Origin: Muribaculaceae bacterium
Lineage (GTDB): Bacteria > Bacteroidota > Bacteroidia > Bacteroidales > Muribaculaceae
DNA length: 64,000 nt
Direction of reading: 5' to 3'
Assembly: GCA_009775225.1 (NCBI GenBank)
Contig: VSPE01000002.1
Coordinates: 41,372-105,371, forward strand
Positions 46,431 to 55,849 of the stretch are shown piece after piece. Each line of letters begins with the position of its first letter. Within the stretch, counting starts at the first letter, position 1. The position numbers and the translations under genes are program-made. Under the pieces are notes generated by a model. The model saw only the letters and a program-made list of their open reading frames with translations. It did not search any database and had not been told where the DNA came from.

Positions 46431-47795
46431 ATGGCAAAGCATAAAGATAACGGCGCGCTTCCCCGGGGAAGTGCGCCTGCCGGTGACAGCTCGTCAGAGG
46501 CCGCACAGGTGCCTTCGGGCGTGCCGGTCAAGCCGAAGACGTCGGGCTGTGGCGACTGCCGCCGCCGTAAGCTGCACAGCTTCAACTGGCTCGACGATAT
46601 CCCCGGAGGTTATGCCTCGGGCGAATATGTGGAGGTTCAGTTCAAGAATACCCGTAAGGGCTACTACCGCAACACTACCAACCTGCCGCTCGAAAGCGGC
46701 GATTTGGTGGCTGTGGAGGCCGTCCCCGGCCACGATATAGGCACCGTGACGCTCACGGGCGCTCTGGCCGAGTTGCGTATGCGCCGCTCGCTGGGCCGCA
46801 ACGGAAACATTGCCGATGTGAAGCGTGTGTTCCGCCTTGCCAAGCCTGCCGACATCGAGAAATATGAGGAGGCAAAGGCGCGCGAGGACGATACCATGAT
46901 ACGCGCACGCCGCATTGCCGAGGAGCTGAAGCTCAATATGAAGATTGGCGATGTGGAGTATCAGGGCGACGGCAACAAGGCTATTTTCTACTATATCGCC
47001 GACGAGCGCGTGGACTTCCGCCAGCTTATCAAGGTTCTCGCCGAGACCTTCAAGGTACGTATCGAGATGAAGCAGATTGGCGCGCGCCAGGAAGCCGGAC
47101 GCATTGGCGGTATAGGCCCCTGCGGACGTCCTCTGTGCTGCTCGCAGTGGATGACAAATTTTGTGTCGGTGGCAACAAGCGCCGCCCGCTATCAGGATAT
47201 ATCGCTCAACCCGCAGAAACTTGCAGGCCAGTGCGCCAAGCTCAAATGCTGCCTTAACTTCGAAGTGGATACTTATGTGGAGGCTTCGCGCCACATGCCG
47301 TCGCGCGATGTGAGGCTCGAGACTGCCGACAGCACATGGTTCTACTTCAAGAGCGACATCTTTAACCGCACTGTCACCTACTCTACCGACAAATCGTTGG
47401 CGGCCAACCTTGTTACGGTGAGCGCCGACCGCGTATTCGAGGTTATTGCCCTCAACAAGAAGGGAGAGAAGCCTCTCACGCTTCTGCCCGAGTCGGAAGA
47501 GAAGCCCAAGACACGCTCTGAGTTCGGAGATATTCTCGGCGATGACGACGACCTCGCCCGCTTCGACAAAAAGAAGAAGCGCAAGAAGAAATCGCAGAAG
47601 CAGGGGGGCGGCAAACCGGAGCGCGACGCCGCACAGACAGTCGCCGGAGCTGGTGGTCAGCAGTCTGAAAGCAAAGGTGCCGACGCACCCAAAAATGACG
47701 GAGCACCCAAGAAGAAGCGTCCGCAGCGTAATCATCGCCCCGGCGGTAAAGACAAACCCGCATCGGGTCGTCCTCCCAAAGACAAGCAGTCATGA
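46431..47795 (+). CDS. RicT/PSP1-domain protein
   Basis: 454 residues. The PSP1 domain (about 60-290) contains the cysteine set GPCGRPLCCSQW and CAKLKCCLNFE, which in B. subtilis RicT binds iron-sulfur clusters. The C-terminal 110 residues are basic and disordered (KKKKRKKKSQKQGGG). In B. subtilis RicT partners RNase Y; here it directly follows rny, supporting the same link. It overlaps gldH by four bases. Confidence 0.87.
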   Translation: MAKHKDNGALPRGSAPAGDSSSEAAQVPSGVPVKPKTSGCGDCRRRKLHSFNWLDDIPGGYASGEYVEVQFKNTRKGYYRNTTNLPLESGDLVAVEAVPGHDIGTVTLTGALAELRMRRSLGRNGNIADVKRVFRLAKPADIEKYEEAKAREDDTMIRARRIAEELKLNMKIGDVEYQGDGNKAIFYYIADERVDFRQLIKVLAETFKVRIEMKQIGARQEAGRIGGIGPCGRPLCCSQWMTNFVSVATSAARYQDISLNPQKLAGQCAKLKCCLNFEVDTYVEASRHMPSRDVRLETADSTWFYFKSDIFNRTVTYSTDKSLAANLVTVSADRVFEVIALNKKGEKPLTLLPESEEKPKTRSEFGDILGDDDDLARFDKKKKRKKKSQKQGGGKPERDAAQTVAGAGGQQSESKGADAPKNDGAPKKKRPQRNHRPGGKDKPASGRPPKDKQS

Positions 47796-48292
47796 CAGGG
47801 CGCCGCTTACACCGTATTGTCGCAGGGGCCGTGGCGGGTGCCATGATAGCCTCATGCGGCATCACAGGCTTGCGCGGTAACGGCGACGACAACTACTATA
47901 GCGCTTTCGTCAACTTCCGCGGGCAGGAATGGCTCTACTCCGAGCCTGCGGTGATGATTGTGGATACACTGCGCGACAGCGTGGCCCGCAGCGGCACTTT
48001 GGTGCTTTCTCTGCGCCACTCCGATGCCTATGAGTACAGCAATATATGGCTTGAGCTGTCGCGCCCCGTAAACGATACAGTTGTGCGCCGAGATACGTTC
48101 AACCTGCTGCTGGCCGACGACTTCGGACGGTGGTACGGACGCGGCTCGGGTCCGTCGCTGCAGCTCACCGATACTCTCTATACCGATTTCACGCTCAGGC
48201 GCGGCGATACCCTCACTCTCCGCCACATAATGCGCGTGGATACTTTGGCAAACATCGAGCAGGCCGGTATTGTTTACTATCCTAAAGAATGA
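47792..48292 (+). CDS. gldH: GldH-like lipoprotein
   Basis: 166 residues, signal peptide with lipobox MIASC. The mature part (YYSAFVNFRGQEWLYSEPA, VLSLRHSDAYEYSNIWLEL) matches GldH-type envelope lipoproteins. GldH links to gliding and type IX secretion. It overlaps ricT and the next HAD gene by ATGA. The ricT-gldH order is common in Bacteroidetes. Confidence 0.83.
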   Translation: MTGRRLHRIVAGAVAGAMIASCGITGLRGNGDDNYYSAFVNFRGQEWLYSEPAVMIVDTLRDSVARSGTLVLSLRHSDAYEYSNIWLELSRPVNDTVVRRDTFNLLLADDFGRWYGRGSGPSLQLTDTLYTDFTLRRGDTLTLRHIMRVDTLANIEQAGIVYYPKE

Positions 48293-48930
48293 GTATGAAC
48301 TCCACTCCGAAATTCGACAGTCTGCTTTTCGATATGGACGGTACCCTGTGGGATGCCGTAGCTAGCTATTGTGCCGTGTGGAACACCACTATAGATGTCC
48401 TTTGTCCCGAGGTGCCCCACGTAAACTACGAGCGCCTGTGCTCCATGATGGGAAAGCCGCTCGAAGAGATTTTCGCGACTTTCATCGGCAATGCGGTACC
48501 TTACGATGCTTTCATGAAGGGGCTGCTCGACAATGAGGCTGTGATAATGCCCAGGCTCGGCGGCGTGCTTTATCCCGGCGTACGCGAGACCATAGAGAAG
48601 CTGTCGCGGTCGTTCAAACTCTTCATGGTGAGCAACTGCACACCCGACGGTCTGCCGAACTTCCTGAGTTATACCGCTCTCGGCCCTTTCATTACCGACT
48701 ATATTTCCTATGGCGACAACGGGCGCGAGAAAGACTACAACATAGCCCTTATGGTGAGCCGCCACAAACTCGAAGCGCCTCTGTATATCGGCGATACTAT
48801 GGGCGACTGCCTCAGCTCTCACGCTGCCGGCGTGCCTTTTGCATGGGCATCATACGGCTTCGGCCAGGGTGTGCAGGGCCAGGACTATACTCTCGACGAC
48901 ATTACCGACTTACTAAAAATAGTCTGCTGA
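48289..48930 (+). CDS. HAD-superfamily hydrolase, phosphoglycolate phosphatase-like
   Basis: 213 residues. Motif I is LLFDMDGTLWDA, motif II the Ser in FMVSNCTPD, Lys in GREKDYN and motif IV LYIGDTMGDCLSS. It looks like a subfamily IA phosphatase with a helical cap. The start overlaps the gldH stop by ATGA. It is one base from the M24 peptidase gene, so co-transcription is likely; substrate unknown. Confidence 0.85.
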   Translation: MSMNSTPKFDSLLFDMDGTLWDAVASYCAVWNTTIDVLCPEVPHVNYERLCSMMGKPLEEIFATFIGNAVPYDAFMKGLLDNEAVIMPRLGGVLYPGVRETIEKLSRSFKLFMVSNCTPDGLPNFLSYTALGPFITDYISYGDNGREKDYNIALMVSRHKLEAPLYIGDTMGDCLSSHAAGVPFAWASYGFGQGVQGQDYTLDDITDLLKIVC

Positions 48931-48931
48931 C

Positions 48932-50131
48932 ATGAATACAGCTATAAATCTCCTCGGCGAAAAAGAACAGGCTCTCCGCACCGGCCGCCTGTGTTCTCTT
49001 ATGGAAAAGGCCGGCATAGTCTGCGCTCTAATCCGCGACAACGCCAACATATACTGGCTCACAGGACGCGTGTTCCGCGGCTACATATACATAGACACGC
49101 GCCTGGAGGCGCCGCTCTACTTTGTGCGTCAGCCCAACCACCTGCGCGACGTACGCGAAGGTGCTGTACACTTTATCCGCAAGCCAGAGCAGATAGCCTC
49201 TATGCTTTCCGAGGCATCGGTGACAGTGGACGCGCCCGTGGCTCTTGAGCTTGACTCCGACGCATACAGCGAGGCCGTGCGCCTCGCGGCAGTGTTCGGT
49301 CAGCTACCGCAGCAGAATTTATCGCCCGTAGTAAGGCTTGCCAGGGCCGTTAAGACCGCTGTCGAGCAGGCCATGCTGCGAGAGTCGGGCATACGCCAGA
49401 GCTACGTGTACGAGCGCATACCGCGCCTCTACCACGAGGGTATGACCGATATAGAGTTCCAGATAGAGATAGAGCGCGCATCGCGTCTTGAAGGATGTCT
49501 GGGCCAGTTTCGCGTAGCAGGTTCCGACATGGAGCTTTTTATGGGCAATGTGCTCACCGGCGATAATGCCGACACACCTTCGCCCTACGACTTCGCCATG
49601 GGCGGCGAAGGTGCGGACCCCTCTATTCCAGTCGGTGCCAACGGTACTGTAATCAAGCCAGGTGCACCCGTCATGGTGGATGTGAACGGCAACTACACCG
49701 GCTATATGACCGATATGACGCGTATGTACAGCGCCGCGCCTTTGGACAGTCGCGCTGTTGAGCTGAACCGCCTTTCGGCCGATATCTGCGATGCTCTCGC
49801 AGCCATGATGAAGCCCGGCGTGGAGGCCAAAGCGCTCTATGAAAAAGCGCTAGCAATAGCCACCGAGGCCGGCTATGCCGATTTTTTCATGGGCCACCGC
49901 TATCACGCAGGCTTTGTTGGGCACGGCATAGGCATAGAAGTGAACGAGCAGCCTGTGCTTGCACCCCGCTCGCGCGACATCCTCGAAGAGGGCAATGTAA
50001 TCGCCGTAGAGCCTAAATTCGTGCTCCCCGGCCTTGGTGCCGTCGGTGTGGAAAATACCTACATAGTCCGGGCCGAAGCTCCTGCGGAGCGCATCACCAA
50101 CGCCCGTACCGACATAAGTCTGCTGGACTGA
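48932..50131 (+). CDS. M24-family peptidase (Xaa-Pro aminopeptidase-like)
   Basis: 399 residues with an N-terminal creatinase-type domain (about 15-135) and a pita-bread catalytic domain. Metal ligands are readable: Asp in MVDVNG, Asp in TDMTRM, His in GHGIGIEV, Glu in VEPKF and Glu in VENTY. Likely a cytosolic X-Pro aminopeptidase. It marks the left edge of the AT-richer restriction-modification island; the next gene begins 64 bases on. Confidence 0.9.
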   Translation: MNTAINLLGEKEQALRTGRLCSLMEKAGIVCALIRDNANIYWLTGRVFRGYIYIDTRLEAPLYFVRQPNHLRDVREGAVHFIRKPEQIASMLSEASVTVDAPVALELDSDAYSEAVRLAAVFGQLPQQNLSPVVRLARAVKTAVEQAMLRESGIRQSYVYERIPRLYHEGMTDIEFQIEIERASRLEGCLGQFRVAGSDMELFMGNVLTGDNADTPSPYDFAMGGEGADPSIPVGANGTVIKPGAPVMVDVNGNYTGYMTDMTRMYSAAPLDSRAVELNRLSADICDALAAMMKPGVEAKALYEKALAIATEAGYADFFMGHRYHAGFVGHGIGIEVNEQPVLAPRSRDILEEGNVIAVEPKFVLPGLGAVGVENTYIVRAEAPAERITNARTDISLLD

Positions 50132-50195
50132 CTCAGGTGGGAGAATTATTATGGCCACAGCTGCCTGAGCTGCCATAAAATATACTATCATTAAT

Positions 50196-51008
50196 ATGGA
50201 TTTTAAGGAAAAAGCAATAAGAGCTATAGTGAAATCTGCTGTCGAGTGTTATGCTTCAGGGTTTTCCGACAGGCATATCGGTGAAGCCGATGACCCCGAG
50301 GGTACTATTAATATGAAGATACACAATATCTTTATAGCAGCACTTGGCGCGGATATCCAATACTATTCCGCTCTTGCACGTTCGCTTGACAGCAGCCTTG
50401 GCAACATGCTCGAAAAAATGGCTATCAATATAGCATCTCTCAACTATGAAGTAAGCCGCCATGTAGAAGGGCCGATTTATGCCGAGCAGACAAATGAGAT
50501 TGCAAGACTCCTTGAATGTTATAAGAATACCAAAGGTATTACCCACAAGAAGCCCGAGGTAAGCGACTATACTGGTATTCTGGAAAAGAAAGGCGGTGGC
50601 GAGCACAGCAAGCGACATGAAAGCGATTATTGTCTTGTAGATAGGACTACAGGCATCCATTATCTTATAGAGCTGAAGATTGGCGGCGACCTTGACAATA
50701 AAAAGGCCCGTTCGGAGAAAGAAGCATTGCTTGAACAGTATTGTATCCTTGCCAATACTATTGGCAAGGAAGACAGTATACGCATATATTTTGCTACCGC
50801 ATATAACCGATACGGAGAGGGCAATGTGTGGAAACAAGGTCGTGTAAGGCAATTTTTTGCAGATGATGAACTTCTTATCAGTAAAAAGTTCTGGAATCTT
50901 GTATGCAAAGATGACAATGGATATGATATTGTGATTGATGAGTATCGCAAGAATGCAGGATTGATAGTAGCTGCCCTGGAGAAGATAAAACAAGTATATC
51001 TTCAATAA
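50196..51008 (+). CDS. Type II restriction endonuclease (PD-(D/E)XK), possibly TdeIII-like
   Basis: 270 residues. The catalytic core is probably ESDYCLVDR...YLIELKIGGD: Asp plus ELK, as in PD-(D/E)XK nucleases. SLDSSLGNMLEKMAINIA near 65 recalls the TdeIII group, but this is uncertain. It is more AT-rich than the upstream genes. Immediately downstream are two DNA methylases, so it is the nuclease of that system. Recognition sequence unknown. Confidence 0.72.
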   Translation: MDFKEKAIRAIVKSAVECYASGFSDRHIGEADDPEGTINMKIHNIFIAALGADIQYYSALARSLDSSLGNMLEKMAINIASLNYEVSRHVEGPIYAEQTNEIARLLECYKNTKGITHKKPEVSDYTGILEKKGGGEHSKRHESDYCLVDRTTGIHYLIELKIGGDLDNKKARSEKEALLEQYCILANTIGKEDSIRIYFATAYNRYGEGNVWKQGRVRQFFADDELLISKKFWNLVCKDDNGYDIVIDEYRKNAGLIVAALEKIKQVYLQ

Positions 51009-51015
51009 AGACAGT

Positions 51016-51867
51016 ATGAAGTGTCAATGGAAGAAATGCCTATTGAATGGAGACAGCAGGGATATTATCAAACGTATTCCTGACAATTCCATAGACTTTA
51101 TTCTTACCGACCCGCCGTATAATCTTGGAAAACATTCTACCGGTAATATTCCGTTGCCCGGTCGTTCGGCTATGAATAATGATGTCGCCGATTGGGATAT
51201 GATAGATTTTCACCCGGAAGAATGGGCCGATGATTTTGTAAGGATTTTGAAACCTACCGGAAATCTTTTTATTTTCACATCATATAATATGATAGGCCGG
51301 TGGTATGATTGTCTTGACCATAGATTTGACACCAGCAATTTTATGATTTGGCATAAAACAAATCCTGCACCTAAAATTTTTAAGGCCGGATTTTTAAATA
51401 GCTGTGAGATGGTTTTTACGTGTTGGAACAAGAAACATACCTGGAATTTCATTTCACAGTCTGAGATGCATAATTTTGTGGAAAGTCCGATATGTATGCG
51501 TCCCGAACGTCTGTCTGAGCCTAAGCATCCGGCGCAAAAACCGGTGTCAATATTAAGGAAAATGATACAGATAGCCTCGAATATAGGAGATATTGTATTC
51601 GACCCTTTCATGGGTGTGGGGTCGGTCGGAGTGGCAGCTATCGGATTGGGCCGCAGATATTTCGGAGTGGAAATCGACTCGGAATACTTTGAAGCGGCCA
51701 AGTTGAGAGTCGGAAAGGAATTGGAGGGAACAGATAATACCCCGTTAGGATATACCTATAATTTGACTTTGACAGAGACATGCAATAATATAGTTTGTGA
51801 GCCGAATACAGTTTTTCAACCTGAAATAGACGAATTGAATTTATTTTTGAATTATAAAGATGCCTGA
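51016..51867 (+). CDS. Site-specific DNA methyltransferase, N4/N6 beta-class
   Basis: 283 residues. The catalytic motif IV comes first (FILTDPPYNLGK, about 32) and the SAM motif later (VFDPFMGVGSVG, about 193), the order of beta-class MTases. The target-recognition region is between. It starts eight bases after the nuclease and overlaps the next MTase by eight. It methylates adenine-N6 or cytosine-N4 to protect host DNA; the base cannot be told from DPPY alone. Confidence 0.9.
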   Translation: MKCQWKKCLLNGDSRDIIKRIPDNSIDFILTDPPYNLGKHSTGNIPLPGRSAMNNDVADWDMIDFHPEEWADDFVRILKPTGNLFIFTSYNMIGRWYDCLDHRFDTSNFMIWHKTNPAPKIFKAGFLNSCEMVFTCWNKKHTWNFISQSEMHNFVESPICMRPERLSEPKHPAQKPVSILRKMIQIASNIGDIVFDPFMGVGSVGVAAIGLGRRYFGVEIDSEYFEAAKLRVGKELEGTDNTPLGYTYNLTLTETCNNIVCEPNTVFQPEIDELNLFLNYKDA

Positions 51868-52993
51868 CGATACTCTTACAACAGGACTGAGGCCTATTAT
51901 AAAATGGCCGGGAGGTAAGGAAAAAGAGCTTAAATACATTATACCCAACCTTCCGGTCTTTAATCGCTACTTCGAACCATTTGTAGGAGGTGGTGCCGTA
52001 TTTACCGGTATTCAGGCTGAGGAATATTTCATAAATGACCTCTCTTCTGAGCTAATTGAATTGTATACTTCAATTGCACTTCAGAGACCGAGTTTTTTTG
52101 ATGCCGTTGAAAAGATTGACTGTTCATGGGTTGAAGCATCACGTTTTCTTGATGAAAACAGGGATATTGTGGCTATTTACATGCGTTATAGAGAGGGGGA
52201 GATTTCAAAAGAACAGCTGAAGGCAATCGTTACCGAGTTCTGTGACAGGCGAGTCGATGCTATTGGCAATATTTTAAGTATTGATTTCAATGCTTATACA
52301 GGTACTTTAATTAATGAATTAAAGTCCAACCTGTTTAGGAAGTTTTCGAGAATGAGGGTGCTTGAGCTCTCAAAAAATGACTTGCCGGAAAAAGACATAC
52401 ACGAAAATATCGAAGCAGCAATCAAGAGTGCATTATATATGACATATCGTTATATGTACAACAATGTACCGAAAAATGATATATTGCATTGTCCGCTCTT
52501 CTTCTTTATTCGAAACTATGCCTATAGTGGAATGTTCCGTTATAGTTCCAAGGGTGATTTCAACGTACCCTATGGCGGTATTGCCTATAATACCAAACGA
52601 TTGTCTAAAAAACTATCATATTATTCCTCGCCTGAGTTAATAGCACATTTTAGGAGAAGTAATATATTTAATCTTGATTTTGAGACATTCTTGGAGGCCG
52701 TAAATCCTGATGAAAACGATTTTGTATTTTTAGACCCTCCTTATGACACAGAATTCAGTACCTACGCTCAAAACGACTTTACAAAGGATGACCAAAGAAG
52801 ACTTGCCGGCTACTTAACTAATAGATGTAGAGCAAAATGGATGCTGATAATCAAGAATACAGATTTTATTTTTAACCTGTATAACGTTCCGGGGGTAAAT
52901 ATTATGTCATTTGACAAGGAATACCTTGTCAGTTTCATGAATCGTAATGAAAAGAAGGTAGAACATCTTATAATTACGAATTATCAGATATAA
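51860..52993 (+). CDS. Dam-family (alpha-class) DNA adenine methylase
   Basis: 377 residues. The alpha-class order is clear: KWPGGKEKELKYII (about 14) and FEPFVGGGAVF (SAM binding, about 37), then DPPYDTEFSTYAQ (about 295). The family methylates adenine-N6. It overlaps the beta-class MTase. Two MTases of different classes with one nuclease is the arrangement of DpnII/MboI-type systems, though this nuclease does not resemble DpnII. Confidence 0.9.
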   Translation: MPDDTLTTGLRPIIKWPGGKEKELKYIIPNLPVFNRYFEPFVGGGAVFTGIQAEEYFINDLSSELIELYTSIALQRPSFFDAVEKIDCSWVEASRFLDENRDIVAIYMRYREGEISKEQLKAIVTEFCDRRVDAIGNILSIDFNAYTGTLINELKSNLFRKFSRMRVLELSKNDLPEKDIHENIEAAIKSALYMTYRYMYNNVPKNDILHCPLFFFIRNYAYSGMFRYSSKGDFNVPYGGIAYNTKRLSKKLSYYSSPELIAHFRRSNIFNLDFETFLEAVNPDENDFVFLDPPYDTEFSTYAQNDFTKDDQRRLAGYLTNRCRAKWMLIIKNTDFIFNLYNVPGVNIMSFDKEYLVSFMNRNEKKVEHLIITNYQI

Positions 52994-53107
52994 ACTTAGC
53001 TAAGATATAGCGTGTAAAATCGCGACATTTTTGGTTATAATAATTAAAGGCTGAGCATGTTCGTTTGCTCGGACTTTGATTGTTTGTGGGTTTCCAAAGA
53101 ATTTCAT

Positions 53108-53115
53108 TATATTTG
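53108..53115 (+). promoter_or_regulatory. -7 box (TATATTTG) of the TPR gene
   Basis: TAnnTTTG 70 bases before the ATG at 53186. Confidence 0.6.
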
Positions 53116-53185
53116 CAGACAATGTTATCCATGAAAAGTGCTCTTACTCTTTGCGCTGCAATACCATAATCAAAAAATATTTACC

Positions 53186-54508
53186 ATGAAAAAGCTCCTT
53201 TCCTTTATTTTCCTGACTGTGGCGCTTGCTCTCGGAGCCGGCAACTATCAGATTATGTTCGATGCGTGTATGAGCGACGGTAACTTTGAAGCTGCCGACA
53301 GTCTGATTAAAGAGTGGAGTCGCAAGGTCCCCCACGACCCTGAGCTGTTTCCGGCGAGGTTCAATCTGCTTCTCAATCGTGCTCACAGCGATATGCTGGT
53401 GCTGTCTGACAAGCCAGCGCAAGGTGGTGAGCAATTGCAGTTGGCCGACAGTACGGGTAATACGGCTTATCTTTATAGCGAAGTATCGTGGAAGGATTCG
53501 CTTCTTGATATGGCATTTGTGGAGATTGACCGTGGTATATCCGCTTGCCCCGACCGCATTGATTTCAGGCTTGGCAAGGCGGCAGCCGCTACAATGTCTG
53601 CCCGATGGGAAACTGCTGTCGATGCTCTCGATGGATTGCTGGAGCACGATGCCAAGAATAACGGCAAATGGCTCGGGAGCGGCAATGCCGGACAGCCCGG
53701 CGCTGATACTTTGCTTGCCGATGCGGTGTTCGACCGCCTGAGCGACATTTACCGTTCCGACTCGCGTGGCGCTGTTGAAGTGGCACTGCCGTTGGTGGCG
53801 AAGGCTGCAAAACGCTTTCCTGCCGACGTGAGAATCCTCAATCTGGCAGGCGGCATGAATTATAGTATCGGAAGCGATGAGACTGCACTTGCATACTTTG
53901 AGGAAGCGGCACGCGTTGCCCCCGACGACGCTATGCCGCTCACTAATATTGGCTATATATTATACCAACGCGGCGACAGTGTCGGGGCTATTGAAATATA
54001 CCGCAAAATCGAGAACGGTAAATATGATGAAGACAGCAAAAATATTGCCCGACAGATGATTGCTGATATAATGACTCCAATTCAGGATATGGAGGAGTAT
54101 TTCTACTTTTTCCGCTATCTGCCGCAGATTGCCGCGCAGGCGACAAGTCCTGCCGATTTTCTGGACGTGGAGATGATTAACAGCCGTATTCCGGCTTACA
54201 ATAAACTTCGTTCGCCTTTTGCCGACAGCGACATAACTGCCGAAGAGGTGTTGGCGCAGGACGGTGGGTCGAACGTTGTGGTATGGACATTCCCTATGCC
54301 GAGCCAAATGCCGATGTGCAGGTACATGGCGTTCGTGCCCGACGGCAACGGGCGTTGCAAAGTGCTGACTCTCGAAAAATCATTAGAAGACTATTGGATT
54401 GTGGGCACGATGACCAACGACGTGCACAGCAATTTCAGCGACATGCCCTACCCGGCCGACGCCGCAGCATTTGTTGACGGGCTACGCCTGCGGAAGCTTG
54501 TAAAGTAG
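53186..54508 (+). CDS. Secreted TPR-repeat protein
   Basis: 440 residues with signal peptide MKKLLSFIFLTVALALGA. Tetratricopeptide-like helical repeats cover about 25-310, the clearest being AALAYF-like ETALAYFEEAARVAPDDAMPL and GAIEIYRKIENGKY. The C-terminal 120 residues are a beta-rich part of unknown type. It is GC-rich again, so the R-M island ends before it. Start: the ATG at 53186 begins the signal peptide. Confidence 0.75.
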   Translation: MKKLLSFIFLTVALALGAGNYQIMFDACMSDGNFEAADSLIKEWSRKVPHDPELFPARFNLLLNRAHSDMLVLSDKPAQGGEQLQLADSTGNTAYLYSEVSWKDSLLDMAFVEIDRGISACPDRIDFRLGKAAAATMSARWETAVDALDGLLEHDAKNNGKWLGSGNAGQPGADTLLADAVFDRLSDIYRSDSRGAVEVALPLVAKAAKRFPADVRILNLAGGMNYSIGSDETALAYFEEAARVAPDDAMPLTNIGYILYQRGDSVGAIEIYRKIENGKYDEDSKNIARQMIADIMTPIQDMEEYFYFFRYLPQIAAQATSPADFLDVEMINSRIPAYNKLRSPFADSDITAEEVLAQDGGSNVVVWTFPMPSQMPMCRYMAFVPDGNGRCKVLTLEKSLEDYWIVGTMTNDVHSNFSDMPYPADAAAFVDGLRLRKLVK

Positions 54509-54546
54509 AAAGCGTCTGAATTTAGCCTGATGAATTTTTAGTACTC

Positions 54547-54696
54547 TTACCGGGATGTTTTGCCCCCAATAAAATTGTTTCCAATTGTTTTAATTGTTTG
54601 GAAAATATCCCTGCGGGAAGTACAAACAAATTTTGCAGCCTGAGACATTGAAACACCAGCCATACAAACAAATTTTAATTGCTTAATGGCTGGCAA
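54547..54696 (-). pseudogene. Possible small ORF or transposase-like fragment
   Basis: A 49-codon minus-strand frame (TTG start) reads ...KFVCMAGVSMSQAAKFVC..., which suggests a short helix-turn-helix fragment. No partner or start signal is visible, so it is probably a remnant. The rest of the 54509-54723 gap holds nothing I recognise. Confidence 0.2.
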
Positions 54697-54723
54697 TCAG
54701 TATTTTATGTGAATTTCAGAGGC

Positions 54724-54945
54724 TTAATACTCGTCCTCGTTGAAGAGGAAGTCTTCTTTTGAGGGGTAGTCGGGCCATATGTCTTCGATACTTTCGTATA
54801 CTTCGCCTTCGTCTTCTATTTCCTGGAGATTTTCGATGACTTCGAGGGGCGAACCGCTGCGCATAGCGTAGTCGATGAGCTCGTCTTTAGTGGCGGGCCA
54901 GGGCGCGTCTTCGAGCTTAGAGGCTAATTCAAGAGTCCAATACAT
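54724..54945 (-). CDS. DUF2795-family small protein
   Basis: 73 residues, acidic C-terminus (EDFLFNEDEY). The pattern WPATKDELIDYAMRSGSPLEV is the DUF2795 motif, a small family widespread in Bacteroidetes with no known role. The ATG at 54945 is chosen because the extra upstream residues lack the domain and pass into the promoter. It is on the opposite strand from the TPR gene. Confidence 0.8.
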   Translation of the reverse strand: MYWTLELASKLEDAPWPATKDELIDYAMRSGSPLEVIENLQEIEDEGEVYESIEDIWPDYPSKEDFLFNEDEY

Positions 54946-55055
54946 AGTGCTGTTTCTTTTTGAGTGCGCAAAGATAGCTATTTTCTTGTTTCTGACAAGG
55001 CTTATGGGCAAATATTTTATGCCGGGTGTGTGTTTTTCTTTTCGGGCATAAAGAT

Positions 55056-55091
55056 AGCGGTGCGCGGCTGCCTGAGGCTGTGCGCACCGCT
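55056..55091 (-). terminator. Stem-loop after the thioredoxin-like gene
   Basis: 10-bp stem (55056-55065 with 55082-55091). The minus-strand tail is only partly T-rich; terminator function is inferred. Confidence 0.45.
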
Positions 55092-55107
55092 GTGATATGT
55101 GCCGGTG

Positions 55108-55416
55108 TCATACGAAGTCGCGTAGCATGCGGGAGAGCTCTTCGTAGCTCTTGTGCCCGGCGTCGCGCCATGCTTCCTGCCCGTCTTTGAACAGGATGAA
55201 TGTGGGGTATGTGATTACTTTGTATGCCCTTACGAGATCTTGGCTCTGCGAGCCGTCGATTGCGAGTACGTTGGCGCGTCCGGCGTAGGTGTCGCCAAGG
55301 CGTGTCATCACATCGGTGTCTTCGTTGCGTCCGGGGCGTCCGAACTCAACCAATGTCGGGCGTGCCTGTCCGAGATAGTCGGTCAGGATTTTGTCGATAG
55401 TTGTATTCTGAGTCAT
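55108..55416 (-). CDS. Thioredoxin-like protein without active-site cysteines
   Basis: 102 residues with a thioredoxin fold (PTLVEFGRPGRNEDT, YKVITYPTFILFKDGQE). The WCGPC active site is replaced by GRPGRNED, so it cannot do thiol-disulfide exchange. Its neighbour at 55441 is a normal thioredoxin and the two proteins align along their length, pointing to duplication and loss. A binding or chaperone role is possible. Confidence 0.8.
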   Translation of the reverse strand: MTQNTTIDKILTDYLGQARPTLVEFGRPGRNEDTDVMTRLGDTYAGRANVLAIDGSQSQDLVRAYKVITYPTFILFKDGQEAWRDAGHKSYEELSRMLRDFV

Positions 55417-55440
55417 TGTAGGAGAGACGTTGGAGGGTGA

Positions 55441-55758
55441 TTATTCTTCGTCGCTTTTTGTGGCGAGGTGGTCGTGGATGTGTCGCTCGAGCTCGTCGGC
55501 CTGCTGTACGCCTACTGTGCGCCACACGGCTTCACCGTTTTTGAAGAGGATGAGAGTGGGCACGGAGCGCACGTTGTATGTTGCGGCGAGACGGCGGTTC
55601 TGGTCGATGTCGACCTTGAGAATGTTTGCGGTGTCGCCTACTTTCTTTTTCACTTCTTCGAGTATGGGGCCTTGCACGCGGCATGGGCCGCACCATGTGG
55701 CGAAGAAGTCGACGAGGGTGGGTTTGTCTTGCTGGATAAGTTGTTCGAAGTCGCTCAT
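55441..55758 (-). CDS. trxA: Thioredoxin
   Basis: 105 residues with the classical WCGPC active site (FFATWCGPCRVQ) and cis-Pro in SVPTLILFKNG. It is a cytoplasmic thiol-disulfide reductase. It lies upstream of the cysteine-less paralogue, 24 bases apart. Confidence 0.95.
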   Translation of the reverse strand: MSDFEQLIQQDKPTLVDFFATWCGPCRVQGPILEEVKKKVGDTANILKVDIDQNRRLAATYNVRSVPTLILFKNGEAVWRTVGVQQADELERHIHDHLATKSDEE

Positions 55759-55849
55759 AGCGTTATGTGTTTTTTAGAGTGTAGTTATGATGTTTGTGTC
55801 TGTATGTATGTGTCTGTATAGGTGATAACGCCATGACGGGCGCGAGGGT

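Noticed and set aside
54547..54696. Functional small protein in the 54.5 kb gap
   Set aside because: TTG start only, no visible ribosome-binding site or promoter; kept as a possible remnant at low confidence.
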